Shown: positions 55,049 to 64,000 of the stretch, piece by piece
How positions within the stretch are numbered: position 1 is the stretch's first letter
How the letters are laid out: each line of letters starts with the position of its first letter
Assembly: GCF_000151315.2 (NCBI RefSeq)
Contig: NW_011887296.1
Location: 1,312,660-1,376,659, forward strand
Reading direction: 5' to 3'
DNA length: 64,000 bases
Source: Capsaspora owczarzaki ATCC 30864
Taxonomy: Eukaryota; Opisthokonta; Filasterea
Program-made: the position numbers and the translations under genes
Notes under the pieces: model-generated
Told to the model about the DNA's origin: nothing
Seen by the model: only the letters and a program-made list of their open reading frames with translations
The model's database searches: none

Positions 55049-57861
55049 TTACTCGGCTTTCAGATTGGGAAGCTTGAGCAGCAGCTTCGGGAAGGCTTGG
55101 TGAATGTCCTCGGCGGCCGGCAGCATGCCCTGACTCACGCGCTCGCGAATCCATTTAATGTTCTCGGCTTGGCAGTCAATGTACTCTTTCAGGGCGCGAG
55201 CAATGTCGCCGAGCTTGCAGCCGGCCAAGCCACAGTGTGCGTCCAAATTCTTGCTGGTCGAACCAGAATCCTGGTAGGAAAAGTTCTCGAGCTCAAAGTC
55301 AAGCGCAAACACTGGTGGTCGCAACAGTGGGGCTCCGAAAGCCAGGGCGACTGCAGCCGGTGACACTGCCCCGGGAGTGACAGCTGTGGCCGCGGCAGGG
55401 TTGTTTTGGGCGTGCTGGGCTTGGAGAGCCGAACGGGCCAACGTCACCAGCACCGTGTAGCGGGCACGAATGCACATGACCGACTCGTGCATTTTGCGAG
55501 CAATCGCACTAGCAAGGTGGGAAAAGGAGTTCAGGTCAGAGATCGGAGAGATGGAAGGAGAGCAGGAGAAAACAAGCACACAAAAAACACTCGAAGAGGA
55601 AGTCTTACACATCGTGATCAGGCATCGGGTTGGCTTGGCACCAGTTGCTAAATGCACCAGGGAATTGCTCGGGGCCAGTTGCTGCAAAAAAAAAACAATC
55701 AACCCCAAACTTCAAGTGAGCCTCGCCATCCTTGGCTCGAATCGCAACAACCATCAAACAAAAAAAAAAAATTGACGAAACTCACCTTCAACAGAAATGA
55801 AATCCTCAATGCTCTTCAACTGGCTGAAAGGCATCATGCGGTAAAGAAGAATGTGGTAGAAAAACCATCGGACAGAACCTTGCCAGTGCAAGAAGAACTT
55901 GAAAAAGAAGCGCGAGGTGAGCATGGTGGTAAGATCTTGCCTGCAGGCCTCGCTGAAGACGTGCATGTGCCGGTAGAGGAAGGACAGCGTGGCCATCAGC
56001 ACGACATAGTGCTGCGACTCGAAAAGCACCGAAATGGCCTTGAGGAAGTAGTCAGAGTCAAACTCGGTCGGCAGCGGGCGCATTTGGAGGTGGCAATAGT
56101 GCGACACGAGGTCGTGGATGAAGGACATGGTGCATGTGACTGCGCGAATGTTAATCACGCTGGTTCGGCGCAAAAACACCTTTGTCACAATGTTGATGAC
56201 ATGCGGGTTTTCAAAGACAACCATCAACTCGGGGGTAAAGAAGGAGGTCAGCGTTGAAGGGGCGGGCGCTGCAGCGGGTTTGGCGGGCTTTTTGTCTGCA
56301 TGAGAGGCGCCAGTCGTGGCGGCCGCAGCAGCAGCAGCGGCAGGACCGACTCCAGAGTGTGCCAAATGCGGCTGCGAGTAGGTTGGAACCATTGGCGGTG
56401 GGGGCTGCATGGATTCCCGCACATCGGCAGGGAAATAGTTGGAAAGCGCCAGCGCGACAAAGCTCTTCAGAAAAGTCGAATACCCGCGGACGGCAAACCA
56501 GTCAATCTCAACGTTCTTGTCGTCCCGCCCGAGCGAGAGGCGACGCGAAGTGTCCACGCCTGGTGGGAGCAGATTGCCGTCGTCGGATGGCTCCGACTTG
56601 AGCGCCAGTCCGTTGGACGGTGAGGTGGAGAGATAGTTGGCGTTGGATGGCGAGGTTGACAGCAGGCTGCTCGCATTGCCCGGCGAGGTGGAAAGCATGC
56701 TCTCGCTACCGCTCATGGGAGTCGGGATGGACAGACCGGGCGACATGGGGCCCAGTCCACCAATGCCAACGCCGCCGCCTCCCGCCTGCAAGGCAATACC
56801 TGACGGCGAGCCGTGCGCTGTCGGGAGGTTGATTTCGCCAATGCGGCGACACAGGGTTTTCAAAAACATGAGGAAAAACTCGGGCTCTTTGCGAATGCTA
56901 AACTTGTCGAGCCACGGGCCCTTCACCACAGGCTTGGTGTCGAGCGTCTTGCCTGCCATGGCGGCATGCAGGCTCAGGAGGGACGAGGTGGACGCGGACT
57001 TCACCACAGAGTCGGTCTTCCCCGCGGCCAGATTGGCAGCAATCGTTGCCGCCGCAGTCGTGGTCGGATGGGGCGCAGAGGTCGGAGACTCAGGCGGCGA
57101 ACCGGCATCCGAGTGCACCTCCAGCAGAGGAGCCAGACCCTCGAATGTAGAAGGCAGCGTGGTGCTCATGCCGGACACGCTGGAAGTGCGGCGGCGAGGA
57201 TGACGCGGGAAGGTGTTGTTGGCCGCGTCCTTGTGGCGAATTTCCGCCACAAGCTCATTCACCTCTGCATCCAGTTCTGGCTCGGCATCCTGGTAGGATT
57301 GCTCAACCACCTGGACAATGTGCGAAGCCAGGGTAGGCATCAAAAAGTAATTGATGGCCAGAACTTCAAGGCTGAATCCAAGGAGTGACACGAACGCGAG
57401 CTTGCGCGTCAGCCGCTCAATCACGTACGAGTGGGTGTCCCAAACGAGCCGCGAGTACTCCGAGTACAGGTCGGGCAGTAATGACTCCGCGTCATCCGTG
57501 ATCTCGTGCAGGCGAAGCTCGTGGCGCTTCATGATGAGCACGATGGCGCGAAAGTAAAAGGCACGAGCCTCGTAGCTGGATCCGCTCACGTTCTTTAACA
57601 AAAACTTCCAACTAAGGCGTCCGACGAACAAGCGGCCAAGTGTGAAAGTGAGCAACAAAAGGTCGGGGGGGGGGCAAAAACAAAACAATCACTCCCACGC
57701 TCACTTACCACTCCAAAAGCGATCCGGCAACAACGAGGCGTGGCCACTGAGCTGTGCCAAAATCAAACGAACGGACTCGCAGCACGGGAATGAGTTCTTG
57801 GATGATGGCCAGTTTTTCGGATTGCTTGGCGCCCTTCTTGAACAATCTGTGAAACGAGCCC

Positions 57862-57894
<33 letters not shown>

Positions 57895-58769
57895 GAGACA
57901 CCTGATGGATCGTTCCAAGGATTGCAACAAACAAGACAAAAACCAACGTACGCTTTCAACTTGGTGTCGAAAAATCGAATATCCGGATTATCTGCACCAG
58001 CAATGCTGGCGAGGGATGCGTGACTCAAACTACCAAGCGACGCAATGGAAGAGGAAGACAGTCGTCGCTCGCGCTTGCGCGGGCTACCGTCGGGGTTTTT
58101 GCCGTCGTCCTTATCCTTCTCCTTCTCCTTCTCCTTCTCCTTCTCCTTGTCGGACAGTCGCGTGAAGGAAAATCGCCGAGCAAAGGTTTTGCGCAACGAC
58201 CCTGCACGCTCCTTGCGCTCAGCGTCGGAACCGGGGACGGGCGAAGATGCTCCAGACGTGGGCGTGGATGACGCTGCCGAAAGCGCCTGGTTGGGCGTGT
58301 CGGCGCCGCTCGATGGCTGCATCGATGGGGACGGCGGCGGCTTGTCGTCGTCACCCGACGGTCCCTCCTCGTCCTCCTCGGCAATATGGTTGATATCTTC
58401 GGCGTCCGGCGGAGGAGCTGCCACCGCAGGAATGCTCATTTCAATCGAGTATCGCTTGAGCGAGCGACGCAGCGACTTTTTGAACGATGCAAAGCGAGAT
58501 TCGGGTTTGGGCGCCGGCATGGGGTGGACGGTTGTACGAGCAGCGTTCGACGCATTGGAGGACTCTTCTATGCGCTCGTGCAACAGGGATACGTCGACAT
58601 TATTAGATTTGACGGCCAATGCGCGCGGTTGGTTTTCAGGATCCACCGCGGCGAGTCCTGCTGCGGCCGGTGCAATGATGGCAGACGCAACATCCGGGAT
58701 TGCAATGTCAGAGGTGGCGGTGGCGGTGGCCGCAGTTGCTGAATCTGCTGCTGGAAGCACCGCCGACAT
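55049..58769 (-). CDS. large alpha-helical conserved protein, possibly DUF1765/UPF0592
   Basis: Exons 58769-57952, 57846-57709, 57611-55786, 55681-55609 and 55508-55049 join in matching phases to give about 1104 residues. The first 270 are disordered, acidic then Ser-rich, with a KE dipeptide run (from a CTTCTC repeat, 58113-58148). The rest is largely helical with hydrophobic repeats, interrupted by Ser/Pro/Gly-rich inserts (about 470-580 and 690-740). A conserved-looking block (NIRAVTCTMSFIHDLVSHYC, then FFLHWQGSVRWFFYHILLYR) resembles, from memory, the fungal and amoebozoan DUF1765 proteins; I could not verify this. HID1 and ARMH3 were considered and fit less well. The function is unknown. 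Confidence 0.75.
57862..57888. repeat. poly-A tract next to a 3' splice site
   Basis: A run of 27 A on the plus strand is a T run on the coding strand and forms the polypyrimidine tract of intron 1 of the DUF1765-like gene. Confidence 0.85.
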
Positions 58770-59508
58770 GATGATGTTTGGTTCGTTTGGCGGGGGCCTG
58801 TCCTCTCAGTAAATAGAAACGTCAAAAAGCGTACTCGATGCGACTTGTATGCACTTTGTTGTGATGCTTGCGCAGTGTTGGTTGTTTTGTCCTGCACACT
58901 AAAAGGTCTGAAATGTCTGTTGTTTTTCGAGTGAGGGAGACAAAGTGAGTGAGTATGGTTTATGAAAATGCAAAGTTCCTCCTCCCTCCCCTCCCCCAAA
59001 GTCTTGATGAATGTGCATGAGCATTTTTGTTCTATGAGCCACTGATGAGTGGTCATGACGAATCAACCCCGCTCCTTTTGCCTTTGCCTCACGAGCGCTT
59101 ATCGAACAACAAACAAACCGAAGCCAAAACCATTGACTCTGTCTGTCCCATGTTCCAGCAATCATGACAAACCCCAAAAATGCTCCCCTCCCCCTCTCTC
59201 GACTCGAATCGAATCCCATGCGCAACGAAGGTTGGAACTCTTGCATGGTGTGAAGCCGAGAGTGAAAGCCGAGCTCGGTTTTGTGTGGGGTTTTTTTGGT
59301 TTTTATTTTTTTTTATTGATTTTTTTTTTATTTTCAAAAGTTTTTTTTTTTTTGGTCTTCTACTTGCTGCTGGTCGCTCAAATCCTCCGAGTGTGTGTTC
59401 GCTCATCCAAAGTGCGACTTGGCGTGAACCAACCACGCTCAATGCAGCGGGTGCATCGAACTGCAAGGGGGGTGCCACAACGGAGACGCTCAGCTGTCAA
59501 CCGGATCA

Positions 59509-59539
<31 letters not shown>

Positions 59540-60152
59540 GAGCGGCATTCGACGATTATTCTCTTGTTATTTCGATCAGACAATCAGCAAAAGTCTCCAT
59601 CTCGTAGAGTCGCGCCGAGTGTTGGGCTGTGATATCACTACTCGTCGCACTCTGTACAAGTGCGCAGTGTTGATGCACAAACAGAGACACCCCACCCTCC
59701 TCCTCTCTAAAGCTGGCAAAGCTCGTCTCTCTCACACAACAAAGTCCATAATAAATACAAAAAAAAAAAAATCGAATCCTGCTTCTTTCCATTCAGCCAA
59801 GGCTAGGCTGTGCTGCCTTTGTGCTGCGCGTCTGCTTGTCTCACTTTGACATGCACATTCAACCGGTGTCACTTGACTCAACGAGCGCCAGTGCCCAGCG
59901 CCGCACGGCAGGGCTGGACTTTGGAGCTCAAGGCGAATGCACAATTTCAACGGTGTCTCTGGCCTTGCCCTCTCTCTCGCGCGCTCTCTCTCTCGTCCCG
60001 TCTCTCTAGTCCCAAGCCCAGACAACGCAGTCTTTCACTCCAATTGCAGTCCGAATGGAGATGTACTCGCGGAAGTCGCGAGCTTCGATACCCGTTGCAC
60101 AGGCTAACTCAATCAAAACAAAAGCCTTCGTTTTTTTTTTTTTTTTTTCGTT

Positions 60153-60201
<49 letters not shown>

Positions 60202-60531
60202 ACCTAAACTCACTCACTTTTTGGCAGAGGGAACAAAACGACTGAATCACGGTCTGGTTACTTGAATGGACAGGACGGTGTGAGGTCTCTGCGATCTCTT
60301 TCTACCCGGACGTAGACTGCACACCCTATCGAGGGAGATTTTCAACCGGCTGTGTGTTGCCAATGCTTGTTTTTACTTCCCTCCAACACGAGATTTCCCT
60401 TCAACCAGCAGCAATGCGATTCAAAAAAAAAACCTGTAGATATTCAATGCGCAGATGTCGTTCGGGATCCACACATCCACCGACGACTCTTCAAGTGCGG
60501 GGACGCAAGTCAAACATCTCCAACATCGTGT
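58770..60531. other. longest intergenic spacer of the window
   Basis: About 1.76 kb without a supported gene. It holds T runs at 59332-59354, 59512-59539 and 60131-60200, plus CT-rich microsatellites near 59970-60005. The minus-strand promoter of the DUF1765-like gene lies at its left end and the 3' end of the receptor kinase gene at its right. No non-coding RNA could be recognised. Confidence 0.55.
60131..60200. repeat. long poly-T tract
   Basis: About 70 bases of T with a short CGTTG interruption near 60149-60153, the longest homopolymer of the window. Confidence 0.9.
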
Positions 60532-63500
60532 TCACAGCAGAGCCCCGATCTCGCGGATCGCTGTTCCATCCTCAAAGTTTCTCAGAGCTTTGACGAGCTG
60601 CGTAAAGCTTGGTCGTAGCTCTGGGATGGAGTTCCAGCAACTAAACATCAAGCTAAACAGGTCAGTTGAGCAGTGCTCCGGCATGGGTAGTCGACCACCA
60701 GCCTCCAGATGAGCCAGTGCCTCAGCGCCATTCATCTTGCCGTACGGCATTGCGCCGTAACTAGAGCATTCCCCTACCAGCATGCGCCAATAAAAAGTCA
60801 AATCTCGACGCAAGAGCAAGTATCAGCGGAAAATGACGCGACTTACAGGCTGTGACACCAAACGACCAAACATCGGACATGGACGAGAACTTGCGGAAGG
60901 TCATTGTTTCCGGTGCCATCCACTACAATCACCAACACAATTAGAATCACATACGACCAGCAGTGGAGCCATCTGACTCAACCCACCTTCACGGGAAGTT
61001 TGCCTCGCGTTTGCATGCGATAGTAATCTTGCTCATCCGACAATTCGCGGGAAAGCCCGAAATCGGCAATCTTGACCACCATTCCTGGCCCCACGAGACA
61101 ATTGCGCGCGGCAAGATCTCGGTGCACAAAGTTAAGCGTGCCCAGATACTCCATGCCGAGAGCAATCTGACGAATGGCATGCACCTGCTCGTTGTGCGTC
61201 CACCAAAGCGAATACAGCTTGGACTTTTGCAGCAGGGTGCGCAAGTCGCCGTACTGCACAAACTCTAGCAGAACGAGATGGGGCTCTGACTCGACCAGAG
61301 CCGCAAGCAGACGCACGACATTCGGATGTACAAACGGAGCCATCAATTTCGCCTCAGCCTCAAAGTCTTGGCGAGATTTCTCGTCAGCGTCGGCCTTGGA
61401 AGACTTGACTGCAACCATCACGGTTGGAGACGCTGTAGGTCCGAGCAAGGTTTGAGCTCTTGTGGGCAACACGTTGAAAGGCACTTGACCCAGTGACACA
61501 TCGCCAAATTCACCACTGGCAAGGTGCTTCCCAATGGTCAAGCCTTCGCGAACGCGACGAGAATTGCTGCCGGCAACATACGCGCTCGCATCATCGTCAA
61601 CCACCTCCTCTGGCGGGGCGGTCGGGACAGCTTGATACGACTGTGGTTGACCGACCGCCGCATGGGGAATGTCCGCTTTGTCGTGTGCTCCAGCCGAATG
61701 GTTTTGAAGGGAAGTTGTCACTTCATCAGCCTCCTGGTAGATGGGATCGGCAGAATCCTGCGATTCTGGCTGCTGCTTCTGGTCGGAGGTTGAACCGTCA
61801 TCCTCGTTGTGAGATGCGATCGAATCGGGAATTTGGGAGATTGTCACTTCTTCAGCCTCCTGATACATGGGATCGGCAGCGTTCTGCGATTCTGGCTGCT
61901 TTTGGCTGAGCTTGGCGGAGGTTGAGCCGTCATCCTCGATGCGAGATTCAATCGAATGGGCCAGAGGAGACATTGTCATTTCAATAGTCGTCTGATCGAT
62001 GACGGGACTGGCAGAGTCCTTCGGTCGCATGACAGAGCGTTGCGAGCGCCGGCGCCGCAACACGATGAAGACCACCACAATGAGCGCAATGACTGTCACG
62101 GACGCAACGACAGCAGCGATGACAGCCGCCGACGAGGATGAGTCTTGGGATCCAGCGCCGAACTGTGCAATGGAAGATGCAACGGATGCAGCAGATGCTG
62201 ATGCGGTTGAAGCAACAGAAGCGGAGAGGGCAGAAGCAGCAGAAACAGCAGAGGCTACAGATGCGGACGCCCGAGAGGCTGAAGATGCAGCAGCAACGAC
62301 GGAAGCCAACGATGCCGAGAGCGCCGAGGTCGTGGAAACATCAGCTGCAATGGATGCTGATGACGCGCTTGCAGCAGATGCAATAGACGCTGACGATGCA
62401 GCTTGTGTAGACGCGACTGAAGCGGCGGAGGCTTTGGATGCTTGTGTCGCTGCTGACGCTACTGAAGCGACGGAGGCTTTGGACGCTTGTGTCGCAGCTG
62501 ACGCAGCTGACGCAACAGATGCAACAGAGGCAGATTGCGTCGACGCAACAGAGGCGGCGGAGGCTTTGGACGCTTGTGTTGCAGCTGACGCGGCAGATGC
62601 GATCGAGGCTGACGATGCAGCTTGTGTAGACGCAACCGAAGCGGCGGAGGCTTTGGATGCTTGTGTCGCTGCTGACGCAGCTGATGCAATCGAGGCAGAC
62701 GATGCAGTAGCGACGGACGCAAACGATGCCGAGATCGCCGAGGTCGCGGAAACATCAGATGCGATAGATGCTGATGACGCGCTTGCAGCAGATGCAATAG
62801 ACGCTGACGATGCAGCTTGTGTAGACGCGACTGAAGCGGCGGAGGCTTTGGATGCTTGTGTCGCTGCTGACGCTACTGAAGCGGCGGAGGCTTTGGACGC
62901 TTGTGTTGCAGCTGACGCAGCTGACGCAACAGATGCAACAGAGGCAGATTGCGTCGACGCAACAGAGGCGGCGGAGGCTTTGGATGCTTGTGTCGCTGCT
63001 GACGCAGCTGATGCAATCGAGGCAGACGATGCAGTAGCGACGGACGCAAACGATGCCGAGATCGCCGAAGTCGCAGAAACATCAGACGCAATGGATGCTG
63101 ATGACGCGCTTGCAACGGATTGCATGGACGCGTCAGAAACGACAGAGGCGATAGATGCGTTGGTCGCAGCTGATGCAAAGCAGAAGCTGCCCATCATAAG
63201 ATAACCTTCATAGCACTGAGTGCAGGGATTAGATGAAGTGCACGTCAGACAATCGGTCCCGCAACACGCACTGGACCCAGCGGCGTAGCAAGTGGCACAG
63301 GCTGTATCGCACTCTGCAGCTCAAATGTCAGTGAAACGATCACGTGAGATTATACAGCAGTCAGCTCGAACGCTTACTGTAAGGCGTGAATACCCAGCCG
63401 TATGTGCTAGGCGGAGCAACAGTGTTTCCACCAAATGTAAAATTGTTGGGGCTCAGATATTGCAAAAAATTAGACGAACCCAACGACAAATACATGAGAT

Positions 63501-64000
63501 TTGGCAAGCCTTTGAACAGACCAGGCGGCAAAGTGGTGGCAGGATTGGCATTCAAAGCCCTGCAAGTAGGACAAAGTAAGAAGCAAATCGAATGCGTGCA
63601 ACAGCGTTCGTACTTACAAGCGAGACAACGCAGTCAGGCCTGCAAATGCGCTTGCAGAAAAAGTGGTGATCTGGTTGTTGTTCAGATACCTTCAGATAGT
63701 GTTACAAAATGTGAGTCGTTCGCGTGGGATTCTTTGTGTCCTTGATAGCTTACAAGAATCGCAGCGCAGCCAGGCCTGAGAATGCATTTGCAGAAATTGT
63801 GGTGATCTGGTTGTTGTACAGATTTCTATCGACCGTGTCAGAAAAAGTGAGCAGATTACATGCAATTCTTCGTGTCTCTGCTTACTTACAAATGTGTTAG
63901 CGCTGTAAGGCCTGTGAATGCAGAGGACGGAATAGCGCTCAACCAGTTGCTGCCCAGACTCCTACAGGTGGTGTCGCAAAGGAGTTAGCCATTTGTGTTT
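60532..64000 (-). CDS. receptor tyrosine kinase with LRR ectodomain, 5' end outside the window
   Basis: Visible exons: 63961-63890, 63825-63754, 63689-63618 (one 24-residue LRR each), 63559-63378 (LRR cap), 63313-60987, 60922-60847 and 60773-60532. The ectodomain continues as a Cys-rich furin-like segment (CDTACATCYAAG..CTQCYEG), then about 320 residues of Ser/Ala-rich repeats. A transmembrane helix (VIAAVVASVTVIALIVVVF) is followed by RRRR. The juxtamembrane part carries two copies of YQEA(E/D)EV. The kinase has GEFGDV, VAVKSS, HRDLAARN (tyrosine-kinase type), ADFGLS, an activation loop with tandem tyrosines (QDYYRM), LPVKWMAPE and SDVWSFGVTAWE, so it appears active. It should signal from the plasma membrane. 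LRR and Cys-rich receptor kinases of this kind are known from filastereans. The upstream signal peptide is not visible. Confidence 0.92.
61731..61982 (-). repeat. 126-base tandem duplication in the receptor juxtamembrane region
   Basis: Two copies, period about 126 bases (42 codons), each encode QPESQ-x-ADP-x-YQEA(E/D)EVT. The duplication doubles a candidate phosphotyrosine docking site. Confidence 0.75.
62180..63180 (-). repeat. Ser/Ala tandem repeat stalk of the receptor kinase
   Basis: About 1 kb of imperfect repeats encodes mixed Ser/Ala heptad-like units such as ATQASKASAASVAS, some repeated almost identically over 80-300 bases. Between the Cys-rich segment and the membrane they would form an extended, probably glycosylated or helical stalk. 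The opposite strand shows a long spurious open frame as a result. Confidence 0.85.

Noticed and set aside
55049-58769. assignment to HID1 or ARMH3
   Set aside because: The helical blocks do not carry the signatures I remember for either; DUF1765-like fits somewhat better but is unproven.
61999-63204. 401-codon plus-strand frame of Asp/Ala/Thr repeats
   Set aside because: It is the complement of the Ser/Ala stalk of the receptor kinase, whose frame continues into Cys-rich and kinase domains.
63600-64000. regularly spaced repeats resembling a CRISPR-like array
   Set aside because: The repeats are 72-base LRR exons separated by introns with GT/AG ends; the sequence is eukaryotic and coding.
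1-64000. transposons, LTR elements or other virus-derived sequence
   Set aside because: No reverse transcriptase, integrase, transposase, capsid-like frame or long terminal repeat was recognised.

Overview
This is a nuclear window from a unicellular opisthokont-type eukaryote. Most genes carry several short spliceosomal introns (GT..AG, roughly 40-150 bases, often with poly-pyrimidine runs). Intergenic spaces are short and full of homopolymers and microsatellites, and coding sequence is GC-rich. A receptor tyrosine kinase with an LRR ectodomain, a DH-PH-RA-RhoGAP protein and a tyrosine-rich membrane adaptor point to a holozoan protist. A filasterean such as Capsaspora owczarzaki fits best, but that assignment is inference. 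I saw no rRNA, convincing tRNA, transposon, viral relic or CRISPR array.

Layout. 1-1374 is the 3' end of an unrecognised gene. 2302-7655 is CLU/CLUH (14 exons). 7805-8632 is an intronless gene of bacterial look on the minus strand. 9357-9791 is a small orphan ORF. 10047-11449 encodes a four-helix MARVEL-like protein. 11577-20062 (minus) is REV3, the catalytic subunit of DNA polymerase zeta. 20313-21381 (minus) is a Ras-like GTPase. 21600-27040 is a SWIRM-MPN deubiquitinase of the MYSM1 type. 27870-29245 (minus) is the mitochondrial Fe-S scaffold ISCU. 29645-32482 is a multi-pass GT-C-like protein. 32699-33415 (minus) is a small tyrosine-rich membrane adaptor. 34577-37653 (minus) is a nuclease-like plus kinase-like fusion resembling Crinkler-type proteins.

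39054-44231 is a 1725-residue DH-PH-RA-RhoGAP regulator. 44501-46527 is a UBL-WLM-PUB metalloprotease. 46715-51235 (minus) is a Ser/Thr kinase fused to a START domain. 51933-52667 (minus) is an LRAT/NlpC-like protein with an unresolved 5' end. 53657-54799 (minus) is a YjbQ/UPF0047 protein assembled from nine small exons, one of only 14 bases. 55049-58769 (minus) is a large helical protein that may be DUF1765-like. 60532-64000 (minus, runs off the end) is a receptor tyrosine kinase with one-LRR-per-exon architecture.

Functional themes are genome maintenance and chromatin (REV3, MYSM1-like, WLM protease), mitochondrial biology (CLU, ISCU), and signalling (tyrosine kinase, candidate SH2-docking adaptor, Rho and Ras regulators, kinase-START). 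Two genes have frame problems worth checking: CLU, where a +1 shift is needed at a UGA, and ISCU, where a short coding segment is missing. Exon boundaries were derived by hand from GT/AG sites, reading-frame phase and family conservation; none is backed by transcript data.
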